From the NCBI GenBank assembly GCA_030613765.1, contig JAUWLI010000170.1:1-6617 (forward strand): 6,617 bases of DNA, read 5' to 3'. This DNA is from Phycisphaerae bacterium. Its GTDB lineage: Bacteria > Planctomycetota > Phycisphaerae > Sedimentisphaerales > SG8-4. The translations under genes were made by a program, and so were the position numbers. Every line of letters begins with the position of its first letter. The stretch's first letter is position 1. Under the pieces are notes generated by a model. It saw nothing but the letters and a program-made list of their open reading frames with translations. It was not told where the DNA came from and searched no databases. Positions 1 through 6,487 of this stretch are shown in pieces.

Positions 1-530
1 AGTCAGGGCTGATAAAGGTAAGCAAAGAACCGGCCAGCTTAACGATGTTAATAGAAGAACAACTGCAAATGATAAAGCGCTACGCCGAAGAAAAGAATAT
101 CGAGGTCGTTGGGCAAAAGCCCATTGTTTTTGACCAGGTGAGCGTGGACAAGGATATGATTTCACAGGTTATTGTTAACCTGATGAGTAACGCTGTTAAG
201 TACACTCCTTCCGGCGGTTCGGTAAAAGTCGAAACCGAGGTTGACGAAATCAAAGGGCAAGCAAAAGTTAGCGTAACTGATACGGGAGTTGGAATTCCAG
301 AAAATGAAATCAAACATGTGTTTGATAAGTTTTATAGGGTTGGTGTAAACAAAGCTCAAGCAAAAGGGACAGGGCTGGGACTTAACCTTGTCAAACAAAT
401 AATCGAAAAAGTTCACAATGGCCGGGTATTTGTTACCAGTGAGCCCGGTGTGGGCAGTACGTTTGGCTTTGAGGTGCCTTTGGCAACCAGGGAAGTGGTC
501 GGACCCATGCCTGTAACGAGCAAAGGGTAG
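1..530 (+). CDS. Sensor histidine kinase, C-terminal ATPase part (5' end outside the window)
   Basis: This is the C-terminal end of a two-component sensor kinase, which would transfer phosphate from ATP to its own histidine and then to a response regulator. The frame is open to the left edge (first whole codon at 3), so the ATG at 45 is internal: the codons before it read like the end of a DHp helix followed by the usual linker (SGLIKVSKEPASLT). Counting from base 3, the HATPase_c domain shows the N box (N59, N63, K66), the G1 box DTGVGIP at 93-99, an F-box-like segment DKFYRV, the G2 box GTGLGL at 122-127, and a closing GVGSTFGFEVPL strand. All ATP-binding boxes are intact. The phospho-accepting histidine and any sensor or membrane region lie upstream. 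The receiver gene 104 bases downstream is the natural candidate partner (inference). The family is certain; the signal sensed is unknown. Confidence 0.93.
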   Translation, partial: SGLIKVSKEPASLTMLIEEQLQMIKRYAEEKNIEVVGQKPIVFDQVSVDKDMISQVIVNLMSNAVKYTPSGGSVKVETEVDEIKGQAKVSVTDTGVGIPENEIKHVFDKFYRVGVNKAQAKGTGLGLNLVKQIIEKVHNGRVFVTSEPGVGSTFGFEVPLATREVVGPMPVTSKG

Positions 531-552
531 TTAAGAACTGCCCCGAATCTAA

Positions 553-567
553 TCCGCCTGCGGTGGA
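553..567 (+). repeat. Short GC-rich hairpin between kinase and receiver genes
   Basis: TCCGCC-TGC-GGTGGA forms a six-pair stem (one G-T wobble) with a three-base loop in the 104-base spacer. No U-tract follows, so it is unlikely to be an intrinsic terminator. It may be a small dispersed element or an mRNA-processing or stability hairpin. Confidence 0.4.
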
Positions 568-623
568 CGCTTCTGTCACACCGAAGGCTGATAAACTGTA
601 TTTGGGGATCCGGGAAAATTTGT

Positions 624-630
624 GGAGGAG
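624..630 (+). promoter_or_regulatory. Ribosome binding site of the receiver gene
   Basis: GGAGGAG lies just before two consecutive ATG codons (632 and 635). From the end of GGAGG the spacing is 3 bases to the first ATG and 6 to the second, which favours the start at 635. It also argues against the longer in-frame GTG start at 563. Confidence 0.75.
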
Positions 631-634
631 TATG

Positions 635-1030
635 ATGTCGAAAAAGAGAGTTCTGATTGTAGATGACGAGATACATATCGTTCATGTAGTGGCGATAAAG
701 CTACGCAATAACGATTATGAGGTTATAACGGCAGATAACGGAGCGGAGGCCTTTAAGCTGGCATGTAGCGAGAACCCGGATATCATCGTTACTGATTTTC
801 AAATGCCGGTTATGACGGGACTGGAGCTTATTGAGAAGATTCGCCAATGCGATCAGACAAAAGATATACCGGTTATTATGTTAACGGCAAGAAGCTTTGC
901 TATTGAGGATCAGCAAAAAGAAGATTTGCAGATATCACAGTGTCTTAGCAAGCCATTCAGCCCGAAAGAGTTATTAGAGAACATCGAGGATATTTTATAT
1001 CGCCGGGCGGTAATTAGTCGCCAGGTATAA
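635..1030 (+). CDS. Single-domain CheY-like response regulator
   Basis: This stand-alone receiver domain of 131 residues accepts a phosphoryl group from a histidine kinase and passes the signal on by protein contact, since it has no output domain. All key receiver residues are present: the acidic pair D10 and D11 in VLIVDDE, phospho-acceptor D54 in TDFQMP, T84 in MLTAR, and K106 in the SKPFSP motif. The length is typical of CheY/Spo0F-type proteins. The start at 635 is chosen for the GGAGG spacing; the adjacent ATG at 632 would add one Met. It follows a histidine kinase and precedes the HD-GYP gene by 20 bases, so it may relay the kinase signal to the HD-GYP protein or to the pilus/secretion machine (inference). 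The C-terminal tail past the last helix is short (RRAVISRQV). Confidence 0.94.
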   Translation: MSKKRVLIVDDEIHIVHVVAIKLRNNDYEVITADNGAEAFKLACSENPDIIVTDFQMPVMTGLELIEKIRQCDQTKDIPVIMLTARSFAIEDQQKEDLQISQCLSKPFSPKELLENIEDILYRRAVISRQV

Positions 1031-1050
1031 AGAGCGAAGCAGAATAACAG

Positions 1051-2751
1051 ATGCAGGATACAAGATACGAGATAGGTTTATCATCCAATAAGACAGGTGG
1101 CCGGCTTACAAGCTCGCAATTGAGTGAGTTGGAGAGTTTTGGTGCCAAAATAAATAAACTTGGTGTTAATTTTGCAGTTTGCAATGCCGATGGTGAGCTT
1201 GCACTGCTGTGCGACGGCACAAAATTCAAGAGCGGCAAGAAGCTGATAATTGATAATTGTACATCGGTTCTTGAAAAAGAGATTAAAGGTTGTCAAACAT
1301 CAATAATCGATAGTCGGTTCCTGGCTGCTGTTCTAAAAAGAGGCAGTCAATCTGTTGCGGTAGCCTTGATTGACTTAGGTGACAATTCGTTGCCTGTGAT
1401 GCGTGATGAAAATCGCGATACGCAGTACGATATACGCAGTACACTTTTTAGCGAGATGCTTGGGCTTTTAGCCCTGCATTTTCAAAGCGGAGTTGAAGCT
1501 GAAGAACAAATCGAGATGGTCGGCACCGAGTTGGCCAGGGTCTACGAGGAGCTGGTGCTGCTTCACAAGCTCAGCATAAATATGAGGGTCACTGAGCCGG
1601 ATGCTAACTTTCTGCAAATGGCTTGTGACAACTTGACTGATATTGTCACTGTAGAGGGTATTGCAGTACTGCTGGAAAAGACCATAGACAATGAAAAACA
1701 ATTGGTTGTTGCTGCCGGTTCGGGATTGATAGATATAGATGAACGAATGGCGGCTGTTTTACATAGCCTGTTGACGGAGGAGATTAACAGCGGTAAAGAG
1801 GCCTTGCTGGATAGCGAAGTGGATTCTCCTTTCAAATATGAGTGGCCGGACAGCATAAGAAATATTATTGCGGTACCTTTGTGCGGCAAGGACAAAGCCG
1901 AATCGCTTCCCGATAAAATCACCAGGGCACAAAATGACAGCCGCATAATAGGATTCATGGTTGCGATAAACAGAATCGGAAAGCAGGATTTCGACAGTAC
2001 GGATGCACAACTGTTTAACTCGGTGGCAAATGGATGTGCCGTCTTTATTGAGAACGGAAGACTGTTCAATGACCTCAAAACGTTATTTATAGGTTCGTTA
2101 AAAGCACTAACGCGTAGTATTGATGCAAAGGACCAGTACACACGAGGACATTCTGAAAGGGTTGCGTTCATTTCGCGATGGATTGCTGAGAGACTCGCCG
2201 AGGAAGAGCCGCTCGAGGAAGAGCAAATACACAGAGTTTATTTGGCCGGCCTCCTGCATGATATAGGAAAAATAGGGATAGACGAGGCGGTATTGCGGAA
2301 GAAGGGTAAGCTGACCGAGCAGGAGTATGAGTGCATAAGGAAACATCCCTCGATAGGGGCGGGCATTTTACGTGAAATAAAACAAATGCATGATATTGTA
2401 CCGGGGGTATTGTATCACCACGAGCGCATCGATGGCAAAGGATATCCCGGCGGTTTTGTTGGGGAGCAAATACCTCTGATAGGAAAAATTGTAGGACTGG
2501 CAGATGGTTTTGATGCAATGACGTCAAAGAGAACTTATAGGAATGCAAGAAGTGTCGAGCAGGCACTTGAAGAGATAAAAAAGGGATTGGGAACACAGTT
2601 CGATGAGAGAGTCGCCGGAGTATTTCTTAACAGCGATGTCTATCGGCTCTGGGATATTATTATACAGAATGGTCCCGATTTTATCGGGATTTATGGCAGC
2701 GGTAACTTTTCTGAATATGGTATCGCTGCTGTGGGGACACTAATCGGATGA
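1051..2751 (+). CDS. GAF and HD-GYP domain protein, probable cyclic-di-GMP phosphodiesterase
   Basis: HD-GYP enzymes hydrolyse cyclic-di-GMP to pGpG or GMP using a metal centre. The domains of this 566-residue soluble protein are, in order: an unassigned sensor-like N-terminus (about 1-145), a helical, probably coiled-coil linker (about 145-178), a GAF domain (about 185-338, with a polar insertion near 280-297), and HD-GYP (about 355-535). The catalytic set is complete: GHSERV (H367), the HD pair H403/D404 followed by IGK, H432, HHE at 456-458, GYP at 464-466, and D485 in ADGFDAM. The position four residues before H367, a glutamate in some trimetal enzymes, is Y363. No membrane segment is seen. 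An in-frame stop at 1045 makes the ATG at 1051 the first possible start, but its SD is weak. The stop overlaps the STAS start (ATGA), implying translational coupling. The substrate is inferred from the family. Confidence 0.93.
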   Translation: MQDTRYEIGLSSNKTGGRLTSSQLSELESFGAKINKLGVNFAVCNADGELALLCDGTKFKSGKKLIIDNCTSVLEKEIKGCQTSIIDSRFLAAVLKRGSQSVAVALIDLGDNSLPVMRDENRDTQYDIRSTLFSEMLGLLALHFQSGVEAEEQIEMVGTELARVYEELVLLHKLSINMRVTEPDANFLQMACDNLTDIVTVEGIAVLLEKTIDNEKQLVVAAGSGLIDIDERMAAVLHSLLTEEINSGKEALLDSEVDSPFKYEWPDSIRNIIAVPLCGKDKAESLPDKITRAQNDSRIIGFMVAINRIGKQDFDSTDAQLFNSVANGCAVFIENGRLFNDLKTLFIGSLKALTRSIDAKDQYTRGHSERVAFISRWIAERLAEEEPLEEEQIHRVYLAGLLHDIGKIGIDEAVLRKKGKLTEQEYECIRKHPSIGAGILREIKQMHDIVPGVLYHHERIDGKGYPGGFVGEQIPLIGKIVGLADGFDAMTSKRTYRNARSVEQALEEIKKGLGTQFDERVAGVFLNSDVYRLWDIIIQNGPDFIGIYGSGNFSEYGIAAVGTLIG

Positions 2752-3083
2752 GAATTAGAAAACAGGATTACAACAATGTTACGGTCGTTGAATTGCAGGG
2801 TGAGCTGGACGGCGATTTTGCCGAAATGCTCAAAAATACCATCACCGATATAATCACAACGAACAAAACTGGCATGGTGCTTGATATGAGCAGTGTGGCG
2901 TTTATCGATAGTCGGGGATTGGAAGAATTGTTGTGGGCGAGGGATTACTGCAACGAGAACAAACGTGGGATGAGATTAGCGGGACTTGATGAAAACTGCT
3001 CAAAAATTTTGGAAATCACTCGGCTTGAAAATGAATTCGATTGCTATACCGAACTGTCTGAGGCCGTAAAGAGTTTCGCATAG
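2748..3083 (+). CDS. STAS-domain protein, anti-sigma-factor antagonist type
   Basis: This single STAS domain of 111 residues resembles SpoIIAA/RsbV. In that family the protein binds a serine kinase/anti-sigma factor and is switched off by phosphorylation of a conserved serine. Visible landmarks are the opening strand VTVVELQGELDG, the central LDMSSVAFIDSRGLEEL with the likely phospho-acceptor S55 (DSRG in place of the more common DSSG), and a C-terminal helix ending ELSEAVKSF. The ATG overlaps the HD-GYP stop by four bases; a GTGGGGA about ten bases upstream may serve as the SD. No HATPase-type serine kinase or PP2C phosphatase is encoded in the visible sequence, so its partner must be elsewhere, or the domain serves as a scaffold. 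STAS proteins also occur outside sigma control, so the sigma-factor role is not established. Confidence 0.92.
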   Translation: MRIRKQDYNNVTVVELQGELDGDFAEMLKNTITDIITTNKTGMVLDMSSVAFIDSRGLEELLWARDYCNENKRGMRLAGLDENCSKILEITRLENEFDCYTELSEAVKSFA

Positions 3084-3128
3084 TGTGTTGTTGGTGTCTT
3101 GTATCTTTATAAGGCGAGATAAGAGGGC

Positions 3129-3135
3129 GGAAGGA
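3129..3135 (+). promoter_or_regulatory. Ribosome binding site of the assembly ATPase gene
   Basis: GGAAGGA ends six bases before the ATG at 3142. This fixes the start there, against an in-frame GTG at 3085 that lies immediately after the STAS stop codon and would add 19 residues with no family resemblance. Confidence 0.75.
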
Positions 3136-3141
3136 ACAACT

Positions 3142-4875
3142 ATGAGTCAAATAGCGGTGGAAAACAAGATGCAGCTTGGTCAACTGCTGCTGGCCCGTGG
3201 TGTTGTTACGGACGAGCAGATTGACAAGGCTCTAACCGAACAGAAAGAGAAGGGCCACCATAAGCTGCTTGGCGAGCTTCTGGTCGAGATGAATTATTGT
3301 ACGGAAAACCAGATAGCTTCGGCACTGGCCGAAGCTTATGAGGTGCCTTATGCGCAGATTAGTCCGAAAATATGTGATCCGAAGATAATTGAGATTTTAC
3401 CAAGGGAGTTTCTCGAAGAACATATCGTTTTGCCGCTGTTTAAGGTGGGTAATGTGCTTACAGTGGCCGTGAGTGAGCCCACAAATGTATTTTTGATAGA
3501 CGAAATAGAGCGTATAAGCGGCTGTAAGATTCAGGTCGTCTGTTCGACGGCCAAGGATATAAAGGCCACACTGCAGGTACATTTGCCTGCCGCAAATGTC
3601 TTTGTCATTGATGATATTATCGATGATGAGGGACTGGATGACTTTACTCTAATTGAAAAATACACTGCCGATATTAGCAATCTCGAGGAGATAGCAGGCC
3701 AATCGCCGGTTGTAAGACTCGTCAATTATTTGCTTTATAACGCCGTACGGGAAAATGCAAGTGACATTCATATTGAGCCGGATGATAAGAAGCTAAGGAG
3801 CCGCTATAGAGTAGATGGTAAGCTGTATGAAAAAATCTGTCCGCCTTATCAGATGCATTCGGCAATTGTTTCGCGAATCAAGATTATGGCCGAACTCGAC
3901 ATCGCTCAAAGGCGTCTGCCGCAGGACGGTGGCATTCATGTCTTGGTTGAAGGCAGGCCGATCGATTTGCGGGTCTCGGTTATGCCCGGCAACTTTGGAG
4001 AAAAGGTGGTCATCAGGATTATAGATCCGCAAAAGGTTCTTTTCAATCTTGAGTCGCTTGGATTTAGCTACGAAAACCTTCAGTTATTCAGGCGGGTAAT
4101 ACAATCTCCGAATGGAATAGTGTTGGTCACCGGGCCGACCGGTTCAGGTAAAAATACCACTCTTTACGCCGCTCTTGCCGAGTTAAATAGCGAAGAGGTT
4201 AACATCTGTACGGTTGAAGACCCTGTGGAATGTAACATGGCTGGTATTAATCAGTTTCAGGTAAGCGAGAACGCGGGCTTTAAATTTTCAACGGCGCTGC
4301 GAAGTTTGTTAAGGCAGGACCCTGATATAATAATGGTTGGTGAGATTCGCGATGAAGATACAGCCAATATTGCGGTCCAGGCCGCCCTGACCGGACATTT
4401 GGTACTGTCAACTTTGCACACCAATGACGCGCCCGGAGCTGTAACACGTTTGCTGGACCTGGATGTTGCACCTTATCTTGTCAGTGCCTCGTTGATAGCG
4501 GTCTTGGCCCAGCGATTAGTGCGAAAGATATGCTCGAACTGCAAGACCGAATACGAACCGCCTGCCAGTGTAAAAAAAATCGTTGAAGAATTGGGCGGCA
4601 AAGTCACCAAGTTTTCCCGCGGTGTGGGTTGCAAAAAGTGCCGTAATACCGGCCATGTTGGTCGAATCGCCATTCAGGAACTCTTTGTGCCGAATGAGGA
4701 AGTTGCCGAAATGATTAATGAGCGGGCCAGCTTAAAAAAGTTAAGAAATAAGGCTCTTCAAAATGGAATGGTTCCTTTGCAGTTAGATGGTATTGAAAAA
4801 GTAAAGGCTGGAATTATATCTGTCGAGGAAGCATTGAGAATCACCCCGGTAATTAATGATAAAGATAGTGTATAG
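3142..4875 (+). CDS. GspE/PulE/PilB-family secretion or type IV pilus assembly ATPase
   Basis: This cytoplasmic hexameric ATPase family drives pilin or pseudopilin assembly in type IV pili and type II secretion. The protein has 577 residues, normal for the family. An MshEN-type N-terminal domain (about 8-150) contains two 24-residue repeats (11-34 and 42-65). The T2SSE core follows, beginning near 190 (SPVVRLVNYLLYNAV, ASDIHIEP). Motifs are Walker A GPTGSGKN at 331-338, the Asp box TVEDPVE at 357-363, Walker B DPDIIMVGEIRD with E401, the His box with H419 and H426 (STLHTND), and a zinc tetracysteine C464/C467 and C497/C500. The odd feature is N338 where Walker A has Thr or Ser; the rest of the active site is intact. 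Both MshEN repeats lack the leading Arg (Q11, L42), and the second also lacks the Gly and final Gln (N51, A65). The PilC-family gene follows by 28 bases. Pilus versus secretion cannot be decided here. Confidence 0.95.
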   Translation: MSQIAVENKMQLGQLLLARGVVTDEQIDKALTEQKEKGHHKLLGELLVEMNYCTENQIASALAEAYEVPYAQISPKICDPKIIEILPREFLEEHIVLPLFKVGNVLTVAVSEPTNVFLIDEIERISGCKIQVVCSTAKDIKATLQVHLPAANVFVIDDIIDDEGLDDFTLIEKYTADISNLEEIAGQSPVVRLVNYLLYNAVRENASDIHIEPDDKKLRSRYRVDGKLYEKICPPYQMHSAIVSRIKIMAELDIAQRRLPQDGGIHVLVEGRPIDLRVSVMPGNFGEKVVIRIIDPQKVLFNLESLGFSYENLQLFRRVIQSPNGIVLVTGPTGSGKNTTLYAALAELNSEEVNICTVEDPVECNMAGINQFQVSENAGFKFSTALRSLLRQDPDIIMVGEIRDEDTANIAVQAALTGHLVLSTLHTNDAPGAVTRLLDLDVAPYLVSASLIAVLAQRLVRKICSNCKTEYEPPASVKKIVEELGGKVTKFSRGVGCKKCRNTGHVGRIAIQELFVPNEEVAEMINERASLKKLRNKALQNGMVPLQLDGIEKVKAGIISVEEALRITPVINDKDSV

Positions 4876-4903
4876 CATATAGTAAAAGTTGGGAAAACGA
4901 TAA

Positions 4904-6145
4904 ATGACGGTGTTAGCAACAAAAACTCCAGATTCGCTTGGCGAAACCCGTGAACAGCCGGATAGTGAAACAACCGACACCTCCTCCCAAAAGTGGGCTC
5001 AGCCGGCTGTACGTCCAACCGCCGAGCCATTCAACCGTCTCCACGCTGCAAAGGTAAAACGATCAGAACTGATACTGTTCACTACGCAGTTAGCTGTGAT
5101 GCTTGATAGCGGCGTGGCGCTTAGCGATGCTCTTGATGCTATTGCTGAGCAGGCCGAACATGGCTCATTTAAGATGATAATTATGAATGTGGCGGAGACG
5201 ATCAAAAGCGGCGAAAATTTCTCAAATGCGCTGGTTGCCTACCCGAAGGTGTTCAATTCGATGTTTATCAGTATGGTCAGGGCCTCGGAAGCATCCGGCA
5301 AAATGGTTGAAATGCTCAGGGTGCTCAGCGGCTATCTAAGCTTCGAAGCTGAAACACGTAAGCAAATCAAAGGGGCGCTTACATATCCATTCGTAATGGC
5401 GCTAATGGCTGTGGCGGCAACGGGGACGTTGATGTTTTTTGTTTTGCCCAGATTTACGAAAATTTACGAAGCCAGAGGGACTTCGCTTCCGAAAATCACT
5501 CAAATGCTGGTCGGCTTCAGTCAGCTGTTGGGTAATTTCCGGGTGATGACAGTTGTCGTGACAGCATTGATATTTGCGTCGGTAGCTATATATTACTGGG
5601 TTCAGACAACTTCTGGCCGGCGGGTGATTGATTTTATTAAGATTCGAACACCTGTCCTTGGCACAATGTTTGTCGATATGGTTGTTACCCGCAGTATGCG
5701 TATTATGGCCACAATGCTCAATACCGGTGTCAGTCTGCTGGACTCGATAAAGGTTATTGGCAGCTCGTGTGATAACTACTATTTTCAACGGCTTTGGGCC
5801 ACCGCGGACGAAAAGATTCGTGATGGCTACCAGCTCTCGGAGTCGATTCTGATTTCCATGAATAACGAAGGCACTACGCTCGGCGAAGATAATCGCGTCA
5901 GTGCGTCTCAGTTGATTGCACCCGGCGTTATCCAGATGCTTCGGGCCGGAGAAAAGAGCGGCAAACTGGGTGAAGTCTGTAGTAAAATATCGGATTTTTA
6001 TGAAAAAAAGCTCCAGGCCTCTATCAAGAGCGTTATGGCCCTGATAGAGCCGCTTATGATAACTGTTCTCGGCATTATAATCGGAACGATTGCGATAGCA
6101 CTGCTGTTGCCGGTGTTTAGAATCTCCAGTGTAATCGCCCATTAG
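4904..6145 (+). CDS. GspF/PilC-family inner-membrane platform protein
   Basis: This protein is the inner-membrane platform on which the GspE/PilB ATPase acts in type IV pilus and type II secretion machines. It has 413 residues, usual for the family, and two T2SSF repeats. The first spans about 55-182 (FTTQLAVMLDSGVALSDAL, RASEASGKM, then TYPFVM and a membrane segment at about 161-182). The second spans about 260-404 (RIMATMLNTGVSLLDSI, RAGEKSGKL, then EPLM and a membrane segment at about 383-404). A further hydrophobic segment lies at about 214-233. Residues 1-45 are polar and rich in Thr, Ser, Pro and Glu, probably disordered in the cytoplasm. The second repeat seems to carry about 20 extra polar residues at 318-338, between SESIL and GVIQML. 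The start at 4904 has only a weak SD (TTGGGA). It is the last gene of the probable operon. Confidence 0.94.
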   Translation: MTVLATKTPDSLGETREQPDSETTDTSSQKWAQPAVRPTAEPFNRLHAAKVKRSELILFTTQLAVMLDSGVALSDALDAIAEQAEHGSFKMIIMNVAETIKSGENFSNALVAYPKVFNSMFISMVRASEASGKMVEMLRVLSGYLSFEAETRKQIKGALTYPFVMALMAVAATGTLMFFVLPRFTKIYEARGTSLPKITQMLVGFSQLLGNFRVMTVVVTALIFASVAIYYWVQTTSGRRVIDFIKIRTPVLGTMFVDMVVTRSMRIMATMLNTGVSLLDSIKVIGSSCDNYYFQRLWATADEKIRDGYQLSESILISMNNEGTTLGEDNRVSASQLIAPGVIQMLRAGEKSGKLGEVCSKISDFYEKKLQASIKSVMALIEPLMITVLGIIIGTIAIALLLPVFRISSVIAH

Positions 6146-6151
6146 TTCCAC

Positions 6152-6165
6152 ATTCTCAATTCTCA
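6152..6165 (+). repeat. ATTCTCA 7-bp tandem pair
   Basis: Two exact adjacent copies of ATTCTCA (6152-6158 and 6159-6165) are followed by ATTTT, seven bases after the platform gene stop. It looks like a remnant of a longer simple repeat. Confidence 0.6.
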
Positions 6166-6230
6166 ATTTTACTACTTCTCCCATCTTGTTTCTCCTGCGC
6201 ATCTGGTAGCCGGGGGTTTTTTGGCTCTGA

Positions 6231-6426
6231 AATTGGCTTTGTTCCGTCTTCGCCAGAGGCTACGCCGCGACAAGTTGGGTTTGAATTGGCTTTGTTTTGG
6301 CATAATATTGGCTTTAATTGGCTTTGAATTGGCTTTGATTTCCTAATTGACCAAGTGTCCATTCTGTCGTAATCCTTTGTTAATACTTTGTTTACGTTAA
6401 ACTTGACTTTTTGGAAATTGGCTTTG
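6231..6426 (-). repeat. Cluster of six AATTGGCTTTG-type units (CAAAGCCAATT on the minus strand)
   Basis: Exact 11-bp copies of AATTGGCTTTG lie at 6231-6241, 6284-6294, 6316-6326, 6327-6337 and 6416-6426, with a shorter copy (ATTGGCTTT) at 6307-6315. Three of these are directly adjacent (6307-6337). Read on the minus strand the units give Lys-Pro-Ile or Lys-Ala-Asn triplets in an open frame. I remember similar AAAGCCAATTC-rich strings as common intergenic elements in Phycisphaerae assemblies; that is recollection and was not searched. Strand is set to minus because the open frame runs that way. Confidence 0.75.
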
Positions 6427-6487
6427 TTTTGCATAAAAAGTTTGATTTGTAGTGCGCTCATTACATCTGTAAATGTATCTCTACCGT

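Noticed and set aside
563..634. Longer receiver protein starting at the GTG at 563
   Set aside because: The added 24 residues do not resemble a receiver, they cover the hairpin spacer, and a strong GGAGG sits just before the ATG pair at 632/635.
1563..2171. 202-codon minus-strand open frame
   Set aside because: It is antisense to the GAF part of the HD-GYP gene, Ser/Leu-rich as expected from the complement of that coding sequence, and has no domain or SD.
3085..3141. Longer assembly ATPase starting at the GTG at 3085
   Set aside because: The added 19 residues precede the normal family start, there is no SD before the GTG, and GGAAGGA is well spaced from the ATG at 3142.
5402..6202. 266-codon minus-strand open frame opposite the platform gene
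   Set aside because: It lies almost wholly antisense to the well-supported GspF/PilC gene, has a low-complexity basic composition, and shows no recognisable domain.
6208..6226. Possible terminator with AGCC/GGCT arms around a G5T6 run
   Set aside because: It has only four pairs, and the T run lies inside the loop instead of after the stem, so it lacks terminator form.
6156..6461. 101-codon minus-strand open frame rich in Lys, Asn and Gln
   Set aside because: It is made largely of the AATTGGCTTTG and ATTCTCA repeats read in reverse. No domain is visible and composition is dictated by the repeats, so it is treated as a repeat region.
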